Source: SLDF01 sp964537925
GTDB taxonomy: Bacteria > Bacteroidota > Bacteroidia > Chitinophagales > Saprospiraceae
Direction: 5' to 3'
Length of the DNA stretch: 64,000 nucleotides
Assembly: GCA_964537925.1 (NCBI GenBank)
Contig: CAZICV010000002.1
Location: forward strand, 62,001 to 126,000
The notes below the pieces were generated by a model. That model worked only from the letters and a program-made list of their open reading frames with translations. It was not told where the DNA came from and made no database searches. Of the stretch, positions 44,388-52,989 are shown one piece after another. Each line of letters begins with the position of its first letter. The stretch's first letter is position 1. Made by a program: the position numbers and the translations under genes.

Positions 44388-44612
44388 CAATGCTGACTAT
44401 AATTAGCTACTTTCATTGAGTATGTAAAACTGCCTAGAAGGTTCAGGGATTGCTGTCTGCTAAATGAGTGCTTATGATATAGTTCACTATTGGGTTTTCT
44501 ATTTTAATGTCCTGGATGCGACCAGGCGTTCTTCCCGAAAAACTATATACAATGCCAACGATCTCGATGTAGTAGCCTGATTGCTGATACTAGCTAATTT
44601 TCTTATCTCTTA
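44388..44612. other. AT-rich flank of the insert
   Basis: No gene or clear repeat is seen. Composition shifts back toward the GC-rich norm near 44600, where the rhomboid fragment starts. Confidence 0.4.
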
Positions 44613-44804
44613 CAGGAGAGGAAAGACGATGAATTTCAACAGCGTTTTCGTTTGGCGTGGATGCATGCAAGCGGCTACAGGGCGGAGAAGAGAGAGCGGC
44701 AAATCCAACTGGATAAATTGCTGGAAAAGGTCGGTAAAAAAGGTGTGGACGGCCTGAGCAGCCGGGAGCGCCAACAATTGGATGAATGGTCGCGAAGGAG
44801 ATGA
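44613..44804 (+). pseudogene. Rhomboid protease C-terminal tail fragment (DUF6576-like)
   Basis: The frame reads QERKDDEFQQRFRLAWMHAS and later LDKLLEKVGKKGVDGLSSRE before TGA at 44802. LDxLLxKVxKKGxDxLSxxE is the conserved tail of Bacteroidota rhomboid proteases, normally preceded by six membrane helices that are missing here. A stop lies upstream in frame. It marks the right-hand edge of the AT-rich insert. Confidence 0.72.
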
Positions 44805-44945
44805 AAAGCTTCTGCCGGTGGTGAAAGTATCCTTGTGTAAAATGTTTTTAATCAAACTATTAGACGATATGCGCCAGGGCGTTGTTTTTCCATGCGGCTC
44901 TCTATCTTTGATGGGATCATCCACAGAAGGATCATACTTCCGTTC

Positions 44946-45518
44946 ATGAGCAAAATATTTATCGCAGGCAGGCATTTCCAGGATACGGTATTCACCGGCC
45001 GCCAGCTGGAGGCGGGTACCTATGAAGACTGCCGATTTGAGCGCTGCAGTTTTCCTGGAGCGGATCTCTCCGGGATCATCTTTGCGGACAGCAGTTTCGA
45101 AGATTGCGATCTCAGCGGTGCATCGCTGCGCGGTACGGCATTCCGGCAGGTACGGTTTGCGGGGTGCAAGCTGCTGGGCCTGCGCTTCGACGACTGCACG
45201 GCCTTCCTGTTGGCATTCCGCTTCGAGCGCTGCCTGATGGACTATACCTCCTTCTACGGGCTCAAAGTACACAAGACCGTATTCAGCGGCTGCCGCCTGC
45301 ATGGGGCCGAGTTGACCGCAGCGGATATGACGGAGGCTGTATTCGACGACTGTGACCTGGCGGGTGCGGTATTCGAAGGAACCTGCCTGGAAAAAGCCGA
45401 TCTGCGCCATGCCCGGAACTTTTCCATCGACCCGGAAGTCAATCGTCTGCGCGGCGCCCGCTTCTCGGCAGACAATGTCGCCGGGCTGCTGGATAAATAC
45501 GGTATCCGGCTGGACTGA
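44946..45518 (+). CDS. Pentapeptide repeat protein
   Basis: The 190-residue protein starts at ATG 44946 (MSKIFIAGRHFQDTVFTG). Nearly its whole length is pentapeptide repeats of the A(D/N)LXX type (CSFPGADLSGIIFADSSFEDCDLSGASLRG), forming a right-handed quadrilateral helix. The size is that of Qnr/MfpA-type gyrase-protecting proteins and of many repeats without known role, so resistance cannot be inferred. A strong terminator follows. Confidence 0.88.
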   Translation: MSKIFIAGRHFQDTVFTGRQLEAGTYEDCRFERCSFPGADLSGIIFADSSFEDCDLSGASLRGTAFRQVRFAGCKLLGLRFDDCTAFLLAFRFERCLMDYTSFYGLKVHKTVFSGCRLHGAELTAADMTEAVFDDCDLAGAVFEGTCLEKADLRHARNFSIDPEVNRLRGARFSADNVAGLLDKYGIRLD

Positions 45519-45549
45519 GTACCCCGCCTTTTCATCTCCATACTGACAG

Positions 45550-45582
45550 CAGGGGCCGGCACAGGATAGTTCCCGGCCCCTG
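45550..45582. terminator. Bidirectional terminator hairpin
   Basis: Perfect 10-bp arms CAGGGGCCGG and CCGGCCCCTG with a 13-nt loop lie between the convergent pentapeptide and AHSA1 genes. A T-rich stretch follows on the + side. Confidence 0.7.
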
Positions 45583-45613
45583 TGTCTTGCTTTCGTACCG
45601 CCGGTAAGGCTTA

Positions 45614-46468
45614 TTATATGTCGGTGTGTTCTGCCAGCGAGCGGATCAGCGAAGCTGCCTTCTCCCACATCTCCCGGTGTTGCGGGATATGCATTTTGGA
45701 TAGCGGGCCGGAAGTGATATCCAGCGCCGTGCGACCGTCTGCCGCCGGAGAAAGCCGGTAGCGCTCCCGGTAGTCGCCCAATGGCTCCGGCGGACGGCTG
45801 TCAATGGAGTCGTAATATGCCATCGAGAGATATCCGGGCGCTTCTATCGCTTCGATGATGCCTACGGCGCCGACCTGGCCCTGTCCTTTCCAGACGACGA
45901 GTGAGCCCTCAGTCCAGCCGGTCTCCAGCTCGATGTCCGGGCCGAATCCTTCCGCCCAGGAGCTGATGAGCGCCGGGTCGGTGAGTACGGACCATACGGC
46001 CTCCGGAAGCGCTGCAATATCCAGTGTGATGCGGATCATATCCGTCTCGACAAACTGCTGCAGCGAGGTACCTATGATCGCGAGCCAGCCCTCTGCAAAG
46101 CTTTGCGGGGCGAAGTCCGGGTTGTCGGACGGGAAGGTCTCCAGGCCTGCATGCGTGAGCCTGAGCCGCGTGCGCTCTCCCTCGTCGAACAGCTCAAAGG
46201 TCACCACAGATTCGCCGGGATAGTCCTCGTAGCGCCAGGTATAGCTGAGTCTTTCCTGCGGGACGACCTCGGTCACCCGGCAGTGATGGACATAGGGCTG
46301 CCCGTCATGGCCGCATCCGGTAAACTGGAATTCATAGCCTGGTTCTGCACGGAATTCGGCTATATCGAAGTACCACTGTTTCATGGCGTCCCGGTCGGTA
46401 ATGGCCTTCCAGACCTGGCCGATGCGGGCTCCGTAGGTCCGCTCTATGACAAAAGGTGTTGCTGACAT
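45614..46468 (-). CDS. Double AHSA1/SRPBCC domain protein
   Basis: This 284-residue protein carries two AHSA1-type domains in tandem: residues about 1-140 (FVIERTYGARIGQVWKAITDRDAMKQWYFD, then PQERLSYTWRYEDYPGESVVTFEL) and 145-284 (RITLDIAALPEAVWSVLTDPALISSWAEG). Most relatives have one domain. It is encoded 54 nt downstream of an ArsR-type repressor on the same strand, a common pairing. The two genes are likely derepressed together. The ligand is unknown. Confidence 0.9.
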   Translation of the reverse strand: MSATPFVIERTYGARIGQVWKAITDRDAMKQWYFDIAEFRAEPGYEFQFTGCGHDGQPYVHHCRVTEVVPQERLSYTWRYEDYPGESVVTFELFDEGERTRLRLTHAGLETFPSDNPDFAPQSFAEGWLAIIGTSLQQFVETDMIRITLDIAALPEAVWSVLTDPALISSWAEGFGPDIELETGWTEGSLVVWKGQGQVGAVGIIEAIEAPGYLSMAYYDSIDSRPPEPLGDYRERYRLSPAADGRTALDITSGPLSKMHIPQHREMWEKAASLIRSLAEHTDI

Positions 46469-46522
46469 GGTGTATGATTTGATTTATGGGTTGATGTATC
46501 CGGGCGACCGGTGTGCAATGGC

Positions 46523-46873
46523 TCATTCGCCGGGGCTGGATGTCTCCGGTCCCGATGGCTGCGGCATTTGTTCCTGCTCCAGGAATACCTGCAGCGCATC
46601 CAGCTTCTGTGTCCAGAATACCCGGTAGGGCTCTACCCAGCGGGCCACCTCTTCCAGCCGCGCCGGGCATGCCCGGCAATAGCGCTCTCTGCCGCGCTGC
46701 TCCACGGATACCAGCCCGCACTCGACGAGTATCTTCATATGGCGCGATATGGCCGGGCGACTTACGGGGAAGCGGTCGGCCACGGCGTTGAGCGGCATCG
46801 GCTCACTGGTGACCAGCTGCAGGATCTCCCGTCGCGTAGGGTCCGCAATGGCCTGGAATACGTCTCTTCTCAT
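46523..46873 (-). CDS. ArsR-family winged-helix repressor
   Basis: This 116-residue ArsR/SmtB-type protein has DVFQAIADPTRREILQLV, the wHTH helix MPLNAVADRFPVSRPAISRHMKILVECGLVSVEQRGRERYCRA and a C-terminal helical tail. The metal-binding ELCVCDL motif is absent, as in ArsR proteins that pair with AHSA1/SRPBCC genes. Twin 16-bp operators lie just upstream (46892-46933), overlapping the likely promoter, so autorepression is probable. Confidence 0.93.
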   Translation of the reverse strand: MRRDVFQAIADPTRREILQLVTSEPMPLNAVADRFPVSRPAISRHMKILVECGLVSVEQRGRERYCRACPARLEEVARWVEPYRVFWTQKLDALQVFLEQEQMPQPSGPETSSPGE

Positions 46874-46891
46874 GTCGCGTAACTTTTATGA

Positions 46892-46933
46892 GTAACTGAA
46901 CGGTTACAAATATAATAGTAACTGTTTGGTTAC
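46892..46933 (-). promoter_or_regulatory. ArsR promoter with twin operators around the -7 box
   Basis: GTAACTGAACGGTTAC (46892-46907) and GTAACTGTTTGGTTAC (46918-46933) share GTAAC/GTTAC half-sites and lie 26 bp apart. Between them, on the minus strand, is a perfect -7 box TATATTTG (46914-46907). Repressor binding would cover the promoter. The ArsR start follows 19 nt beyond the nearer operator. Confidence 0.8.
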
Positions 46934-47185
46934 GCAATAGGTGGTGCTTTTTTCTTATAGTGAGCATGATGCTGTATCACATTCTTGAAGATCTATGGAG
47001 TATTTGAAAGCCTGGATATGTAGCAGGAAGTAGCGTAAAACGATATGAACGACGTATTCTTTCAGAATGAAGCCAGTCGTTAGAATTATCTTACCAGGAA
47101 ATCAAAACAAAACGATAACGTCCTGCTCATATATGCGGTTCTGCGGCAAGGGCAGAGTAAAAAGAATGGTTAAAGTTGTTCAAAG
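46934..47185. other. AT-rich intergenic region upstream of the RhuM-Fic gene
   Basis: No gene is seen. The base composition becomes AT-richer here and remains so until about 49000, consistent with a horizontally acquired segment. Confidence 0.45.
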
Positions 47186-48190
47186 ATGGGTTATGAACTG
47201 AATAAAGAAGAAATGGAAGCGCATGATAAGCAAATAGTTATTTATCGTTCTGCGGATGGGAATACCCGATTTGAGGTAAGATTGGAGAATGAAACCGTTT
47301 GGCTCCAGCGTCAGCAATTAGCTGAATTATTCGGCAGAGATATCAAGACCATAGGTAAGCATATCAACAATGTGCTGAAAGAAGAATTACGCGATATCCC
47401 AGTTGTCGCAAAATTTGCGACAACTGCGGCAGATGGCAGGGTTTATAAGGTTGAACACTACAATTTAGAGATGATAATCTCTGTCGGATACCGTGTCAAA
47501 TCAAGCAGAGGGGTACAGTTCCGGATTTGGGCAAACCGGGTATTAAAGGAGTATTTAGTTAAAGGTTACGCGGTTGATGAGAAAATTAAACTGCAGCAGT
47601 ACAACGACCTGAAACAAACCGTCAAATTGCTGTCGAATGTATTGCAAAACAAAAAGTTAACTGCGACTGAAGCGATCGGTCTGTTGCAGGTCATCAGCGA
47701 TTATACATATGCACTTGACACGTTGGACAGATATGACCAACAACAGTTGGTGATTGGACAGACTACACCCAAAGAAACATATCGCGCCACTTATGCGCAT
47801 GCCAAAGAAGCAATAGCTGTATTGAAAGACAAGTTTGGAGGAAGTGTTTTGTTTGGGAATGAGAAGGACCAGTCCTTTCATAGTTCGATCAACACAATAT
47901 ATCAAACTTTTGATGGTAGAGAGTTTTATCCAAGTGTTGAAGAAAAGGCGGCTATGCTTTTGTATTTAGTTACAAAAAATCACTCGTTCAGTGATGGTAA
48001 CAAAAGAATTGCTGCATTTCTGTTTCTCTGGTTTTTGGAGAAAAACGGTGTTCTGTATAAACCTGACGGTACGAGATTAATTGAAAATAATGCCTTGGTG
48101 GCATTGACATTAATGATAGCTGAGAGTCGCGCGGAAAATAAGGATGTGATGGTAAGCCTTGTGATAAACCTGATTAATAAAAACAATTGA
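47186..48190 (+). CDS. RhuM-type / Fic-DOC fusion protein
   Basis: This 334-residue protein has an N-terminal RhuM-like part (about 15-140: VWLQRQQLAELFGRDIKTIGKHINNVL, then YNLEMIISVGYRVKSSRGVQFRIWAN), a helical linker and a C-terminal Fic/DOC domain. The active-site motif is HSFSDGNKR (HxFxDGNKR type). The Fic His and the DGNKR loop are intact, so AMP- or phosphotransferase activity is possible. No separate antitoxin gene is adjacent. RhuM-Fic proteins often lie in defence islands, as here. Confidence 0.9.
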   Translation: MGYELNKEEMEAHDKQIVIYRSADGNTRFEVRLENETVWLQRQQLAELFGRDIKTIGKHINNVLKEELRDIPVVAKFATTAADGRVYKVEHYNLEMIISVGYRVKSSRGVQFRIWANRVLKEYLVKGYAVDEKIKLQQYNDLKQTVKLLSNVLQNKKLTATEAIGLLQVISDYTYALDTLDRYDQQQLVIGQTTPKETYRATYAHAKEAIAVLKDKFGGSVLFGNEKDQSFHSSINTIYQTFDGREFYPSVEEKAAMLLYLVTKNHSFSDGNKRIAAFLFLWFLEKNGVLYKPDGTRLIENNALVALTLMIAESRAENKDVMVSLVINLINKNN

Positions 48191-48219
48191 GACGGACAGA
48201 AAAAGCGAGTCATAGATAG

Positions 48220-48669
48220 AACGTCGAGGAGCCGGAGGCCATATATTTCAGAAACCCCGTCAAAGTAAATTACCTGGAGGCGGAACAACGGAACAGGAGG
48301 CTGGGAGCGCTCGGCGAAGAGATGGTGCTGGAATATGAAAAATGGCATTTGACTGTTTCCGGCAAGGAAAACCTGGCGGACCAGGTGCGCTGGATAGCCA
48401 AAGAAGAAGGAGATGGAGCAGGCTTTGACATCCTTTCTAGGAATCCCGACGGAACCGATAAATACATTGAGGTCAAAACGACCAGGCTTGGCAGAGAGAC
48501 ACCGTTTTTCTTTTCAAGGAATGAATTATTATTTTCTCATAAGAAACTGACAGACTATCACTTATATCGGTTATTCAACTTTGAGCGTGCTGCAAAAATG
48601 TTTGTCAAAACCGGAGGACTGGATACGATCTGCACTTCTGTTCCTATGACGTTTAAGGGGTATTTCTAA
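48220..48669 (+). pseudogene. 5'-truncated DUF3883 domain protein
   Basis: The open frame after a TAG at 48217 reads NYLEAEQRNRRLGALGEEMV and then DGAGFDILSRNPDGTDKYIE, VKTTRLGRETPFFFSRNELL. The DUF3883 domain is complete, including the GFDI...YIEVKTT nuclease-like core, but no start codon precedes it. The first ATG, 48322, lies inside its first helix. Intact relatives carry a further N-terminal part and are common in restriction and defence loci. It begins 29 nt after the RhuM-Fic gene. It may still make a 115-residue product from 48322. Confidence 0.72.
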
Positions 48670-49019
48670 CAGGAGACAGAGACTGCTGGCCCACTCATTT
48701 GTGCGTCTGTATATTGCCTGCTGTGTCGGAATAGGTGTCTGGTCAATCTGCCTTTCTCTCAAGTATGGATGTGCTCATACTTCTTGCGGGTATCTGGTAC
48801 TGTGTCAAATACCGCATCACGCACTATCGCACTATGTCCATGAACGCACGATCCCGCTGTAGGAAATAAAGTATAAGCGGACGAACAACGGCAGGTAGTT
48901 GCTTCTCTATAGCGATTGGATTTGAACTGTGTTATTTCTTAAGTTTTTCTTTGTCTATTTGTTTTAAATTCACTATGTTTAATAGATTGTCTATTGTGTA
49001 CGTCCTTAACTATGTATAA
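48670..49019. other. Intergenic region upstream of the carbonic-anhydrase-like gene
   Basis: No gene or repeat is seen. The last 120 bp are very T-rich and probably hold the promoter of the next gene, though no exact TAnnTTTG box was found. Confidence 0.4.
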
Positions 49020-49550
49020 ATGTCAACACTGAACTATCCCGGTCCAGATGAGTATAAGCTGCCCAAAAAGAACATATTGGTGATCAGTTGCATGGACCTC
49101 CGGCTGACAGACAACCTCGTTGATTTCCTGCACTTTGACAACCTGCACAACCGCTATGATCACTTTATACTGGCGGGGACATCGCTGCTGACTACACAGG
49201 AAAAGAGGGATTTATTCGCAGCGGACGGCAATGGTCACAATTACCATGACAAATATGCTTGTCACTGGGGCAAAGCGATGATGGACCATATTCAGTTGGC
49301 GATAGACCTTCATGGGATAAAGGATATATACCTCGTAGAGCACCAGGACTGCGGAGCGTATACCAATATGCTGGACAGCGCGAAAGTTAACCTGTCGAAT
49401 AAGCTCAGGGAAATCAAGTGGCATAAGAAATTTGCACTAGAGCTGGCCGGACGGATAGCCCAGGAGTTCGGTGGATTCAAGTTGAACGTACACGGCTTCT
49501 TCATCGACCTGCGGGGCAATGTGGAACTGATGTTCAGCAAGCCGGGGTAG
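49020..49550 (+). CDS. Divergent beta-carbonic anhydrase-like protein
   Basis: This 176-residue protein keeps the beta-carbonic anhydrase zinc set: Cys24, His108 and Cys111, with the Asp26/Arg28 dyad, in VISCMDLRLTD and LVEHQDCGAY. The rest differs strongly from the standard enzyme at 22561..23196, with an insertion rich in His, Asn and Tyr (AADGNGHNYHDKYACHWGKA, about 67-86). It sits 78 nt upstream of the TIR-EVE-KAP gene on the same strand. Whether it works in carbon metabolism or with its defence-like neighbour is open. Confidence 0.8.
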   Translation: MSTLNYPGPDEYKLPKKNILVISCMDLRLTDNLVDFLHFDNLHNRYDHFILAGTSLLTTQEKRDLFAADGNGHNYHDKYACHWGKAMMDHIQLAIDLHGIKDIYLVEHQDCGAYTNMLDSAKVNLSNKLREIKWHKKFALELAGRIAQEFGGFKLNVHGFFIDLRGNVELMFSKPG

Positions 49551-49628
49551 TGATATAGAGGCTAAAGGTTTGCAAGACCTTGTGAGCGTCGAGCGACGTA
49601 AGAATTGTGAAATAAACCCTGATTTCAT

Positions 49629-52600
49629 ATGGAACGCCTGTTCACTGTTCATATATTATCCGGTCAGAAAGACCGGGAGATGGCCGGCCAGCTTCGTATA
49701 GGTCTGAGGGGCGCCAAAGTTTTATATAATACCAAGGTCACAGGTACGGATATTGACCAACAGTCTCTTTCGTTTGACAGAATCGTTAGGGCCGACTGTA
49801 TCGTCATACTGACAACCTCGAAGGACAGCTTTGCCGGTAACCTGGCACATGTTATGGAAATGGTAGAAGCGGCCTTGTCCCAGTCTGAAGGCAATATGCT
49901 GTTGCTGCAGGTTATCAATGACGGAGAGCCTGTCCGGGTTATCGCCGGAGCGAAAACTGTTTTTGAGAACGGTTCAGGCCCGGAGACGCTCATCCGCGAG
50001 ATTGCAGATACTATAGACAAGTTCAGGAACGTACGGGAGGGAAGGATGGGAGAGTCGCCGGCTCCAGAGTCTGATCCCGAGGAAGAAATGACCGGCACCG
50101 GCGAGGAACCCGGAAAAGATGCTGAAGAACCGGAAGCGGACAGTTTAGACGGGAAGGCAGGTGAATCGGGGACGAGAAACTGCTGGCTGCTCAGGATGAA
50201 CCCGGAGACATGGCGGATAGATAGTATGAAAGCCGGAGACGACGCCTATTTGACAACATATTACCCCTTGGGAAACAAGAGACGGGAGTACGATCTGTTC
50301 GGGAATGTAAGAAATGGAGACCGGGTATTAGGTTTTGCGGCAGATAACTATCAGAGCATCGTCTGCGAACTGGAAGTGGACGAACCGGTGGGTCCCAGTA
50401 ATGCCTACGGAGAACGCTTTATGATGAAAGTAAAACGAATGATTGACCCTCCTGTCCCGCTGAGCGGCTTCAGGGATAAAATAGGGCTATTGGCAGCCGC
50501 GATGGAGGACACAACCCGCCCATTGCAACTATTCTTCGAAATGTCCGAGGAACAATATGATATGATCCTGCGCGCTTCCGCTGATGAGTCGGAAACGCAA
50601 GATGAGCCATCTCTGCGCTTTTTCCAGCCATTCTTTGCCTCTGAGGGCAATCACCATGCCACCGATGATCAGCTTGATTTTGAGAACGACTACAATTCTT
50701 TCGCCACGGTGATCGCTCTGAAGCGGGTGCAGCCGCCGCTGGCGATTGGGTTGTTTGGCCACTGGGGTTCCGGCAAGAGTTTTTTCATGGAGAAGCTCGC
50801 AGCGCGTATCGAGAAATTGTCCGTCTCCGGGGATCCCGACTATGTCAGACATGTGGTGCCGGTCAGGTTCAACTCATGGCATTATTCGGATGCCAATCTG
50901 TGGGCCAGCCTTATCACGCATATCTTCGAGAGTCTCAACGACTATGCCAAGAAAAAGGAGTTTGGCGCCGACGCGATCAAAACGATATACAAAGATCTCA
51001 ATATCACCAGCTACCAGCTTTCCGAGGTGCAAAAGAAACTAAGCGCCAATGAGACGGCTGCGAGGGTGCTGGACGAGCAAAAGAAAAACGTAGAGGACAG
51101 TATTGAACAGAAAAAAGAAACCCTCCAGGTGTGGAAGACCCAGGACTTTGCAAAGGTGGTGTTTTCCGACCCCTTTATCCGGGAGGATTTTCAGCGTATC
51201 CGGGACCAGTACAGGGAAGAGGCTCTGATAACCGATATCCGTGAGATCAACGAAAGACTGGCTGAAGTAGACAGTTTCAAAGGGCAGCTTTCAGCGTCAT
51301 TCCGGTTGCTCAGGGAAAACAGGAAGGGAAGATGGCGCTGGATATGGCTGCTGGGCGGATTGGCAGTGCTGGGCAGTTGGCTGGCGCTCGGGCCACTACG
51401 TGAGTATATACAGCAATTCGTACAGGGAGGCTATGTAGCAGCCTCGCTTGTGGTCGCCTGGTTGACTAACCTGGCGGTGTGGCTCAGTCCTTATATGGAC
51501 AAAGTGTCTGGCTTCTACAAGCGGTTGAAAAGCCTGAAAGAGACCATCGAAACGGCAAAGGAGAGCGTACGATTAAAGGAACACGACGAGGTCGAACGAC
51601 TGCAGAAGGAGATTGCACGGCTGGAAGCGGAACGGCAGGGGCTTGAGCAGCAACAAGAGCAAGCCGGGCGCAGAAAGGAGATATTGGAGGAGCAACTGGC
51701 CGATATAGGCAGCGGCAGGTTGCTGGCAGGTTTCCTCGAAAGCAGGTCTGCCGACGATGCTTATATCAAACAGCTCGGTATTGTCTCCTGGATACGCCGG
51801 GACTTTTCCAAGCTCAACGAACTCTTCCTCAACCAGCAGGTTGTCAGCGAAATAGGAGACCATAAGACCCCTGCCGTGCAGATTGACCGGATCGTGCTCT
51901 ATATCGACGACCTGGATCGCTGCAATGAGGACGTGGTCGTGAAAGTGCTGGAAGCTATCCACCTGTTGCTCGCGTTCCCGCTCTTCGTGGTCGTAGTCGG
52001 TGTCGATCCGCGCTGGCTCAACAATGCACTATCGGAGAAATACAAAAGCCTCTTCGGAAAACGAAGCGTTTCCGTCGGTGATACGGATATCGTACAACAG
52101 GAGGCTGGCTATCCTGTGTTGCAGGACGGGGCGGCTACTTCATACGATTACCTGGAGAAGATATTCCAGATACCGTTTGTGCTGAAACCCCTGAACAGGA
52201 CCGGGCGTGAAAAGCTGATACAGTACCTGCTCAGGACCGAAATGGCCGGCAGTGATGAAGTGTTAAAGAAGGATAGTACCGAAGACGACAATAGAAAAAT
52301 TACAGACCCCGGTACAATTGCTGAAAGACCAACCGGGGCTAGGACCGTACCCGATGCGGGCACTGAGACATATAGCGCGATAGTGGGCCTGCAGGATCAG
52401 AGCAAAGATACCGGTGGCGTTGAAATACAGCCAGGTAACGTAAAGAGTATTGGAGAGAAGCTGGTGTTCAGTGGCGAAGAGCTGGCATATATGCAGAAGA
52501 TATCTGCCCTATACGGCCAGACACCGCGGACTATCAACCGCTATGTCAATATATACCGGATCATCCGGGCGCACGGGAGTTTCAGGATATCGGACAATGG

Positions 52601-52868
52601 GTACGCAGGGCGGGAGTTTATGCCGGTCTTGTTCGTTCTCGGAGTAGTGGTGAGGCATACGGCTTTTGCGGAGCAGTTCATACGGTCGATTGCAGAGGCA
52701 GGGGATGAGTTGTTGTTCAGAGACTTCCTCAATGCTATGGCGACTGACCGGGGCTTTGTGAATTTGTTAAAGTCTATGGCTGCGGATATAGAAGAGATGC
52801 CGATGGCTTATTTCAAGCAAAACCTCGAACTGATCTCCCGGTTCTCGTTCAGGACGTTGATTGGTTGA
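49629..52868 (+). CDS. TIR-like / EVE / KAP P-loop NTPase fusion, putative defence protein
   Basis: This 1079-residue protein has several parts. Residues 1-132 resemble a TIR fold (TVHILSGQKDREMAGQLRIGL, then ADCIVILTTSKDSFAG), but the usual catalytic Glu position appears to be Asn71. An acidic linker (135-183) follows. Residues 184-275 match an EVE/PUA-like domain (NCWLLRMNPETWRID, GNKRREYDLFGNVRNGDRVLGF), which reads modified bases in McrB-like enzymes. A KAP NTPase follows from about 350, with Walker A GHWGSGKS (377-384) and Walker B IVLYIDDLDRC (755-765). Two membrane segments (570-590, 600-620) and a coiled coil (635-695) lie within it. KAP proteins include the phage-exclusion protein PifA. 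Function is inferred. Confidence 0.8.
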   Translation: MERLFTVHILSGQKDREMAGQLRIGLRGAKVLYNTKVTGTDIDQQSLSFDRIVRADCIVILTTSKDSFAGNLAHVMEMVEAALSQSEGNMLLLQVINDGEPVRVIAGAKTVFENGSGPETLIREIADTIDKFRNVREGRMGESPAPESDPEEEMTGTGEEPGKDAEEPEADSLDGKAGESGTRNCWLLRMNPETWRIDSMKAGDDAYLTTYYPLGNKRREYDLFGNVRNGDRVLGFAADNYQSIVCELEVDEPVGPSNAYGERFMMKVKRMIDPPVPLSGFRDKIGLLAAAMEDTTRPLQLFFEMSEEQYDMILRASADESETQDEPSLRFFQPFFASEGNHHATDDQLDFENDYNSFATVIALKRVQPPLAIGLFGHWGSGKSFFMEKLAARIEKLSVSGDPDYVRHVVPVRFNSWHYSDANLWASLITHIFESLNDYAKKKEFGADAIKTIYKDLNITSYQLSEVQKKLSANETAARVLDEQKKNVEDSIEQKKETLQVWKTQDFAKVVFSDPFIREDFQRIRDQYREEALITDIREINERLAEVDSFKGQLSASFRLLRENRKGRWRWIWLLGGLAVLGSWLALGPLREYIQQFVQGGYVAASLVVAWLTNLAVWLSPYMDKVSGFYKRLKSLKETIETAKESVRLKEHDEVERLQKEIARLEAERQGLEQQQEQAGRRKEILEEQLADIGSGRLLAGFLESRSADDAYIKQLGIVSWIRRDFSKLNELFLNQQVVSEIGDHKTPAVQIDRIVLYIDDLDRCNEDVVVKVLEAIHLLLAFPLFVVVVGVDPRWLNNALSEKYKSLFGKRSVSVGDTDIVQQEAGYPVLQDGAATSYDYLEKIFQIPFVLKPLNRTGREKLIQYLLRTEMAGSDEVLKKDSTEDDNRKITDPGTIAERPTGARTVPDAGTETYSAIVGLQDQSKDTGGVEIQPGNVKSIGEKLVFSGEELAYMQKISALYGQTPRTINRYVNIYRIIRAHGSFRISDNGYAGREFMPVLFVLGVVVRHTAFAEQFIRSIAEAGDELLFRDFLNAMATDRGFVNLLKSMAADIEEMPMAYFKQNLELISRFSFRTLIG

Positions 52869-52989
52869 TCCTGCGGCCGGTGCGATCGAATGAGCAGCCG
52901 TGTCCGCGCTGTATATACCTGTGCGATAGTACCGGTCCGCAAAGCCGCCGGGTTTGGCTAACTTGCACCTGATAACCGGCCAATCTTAC

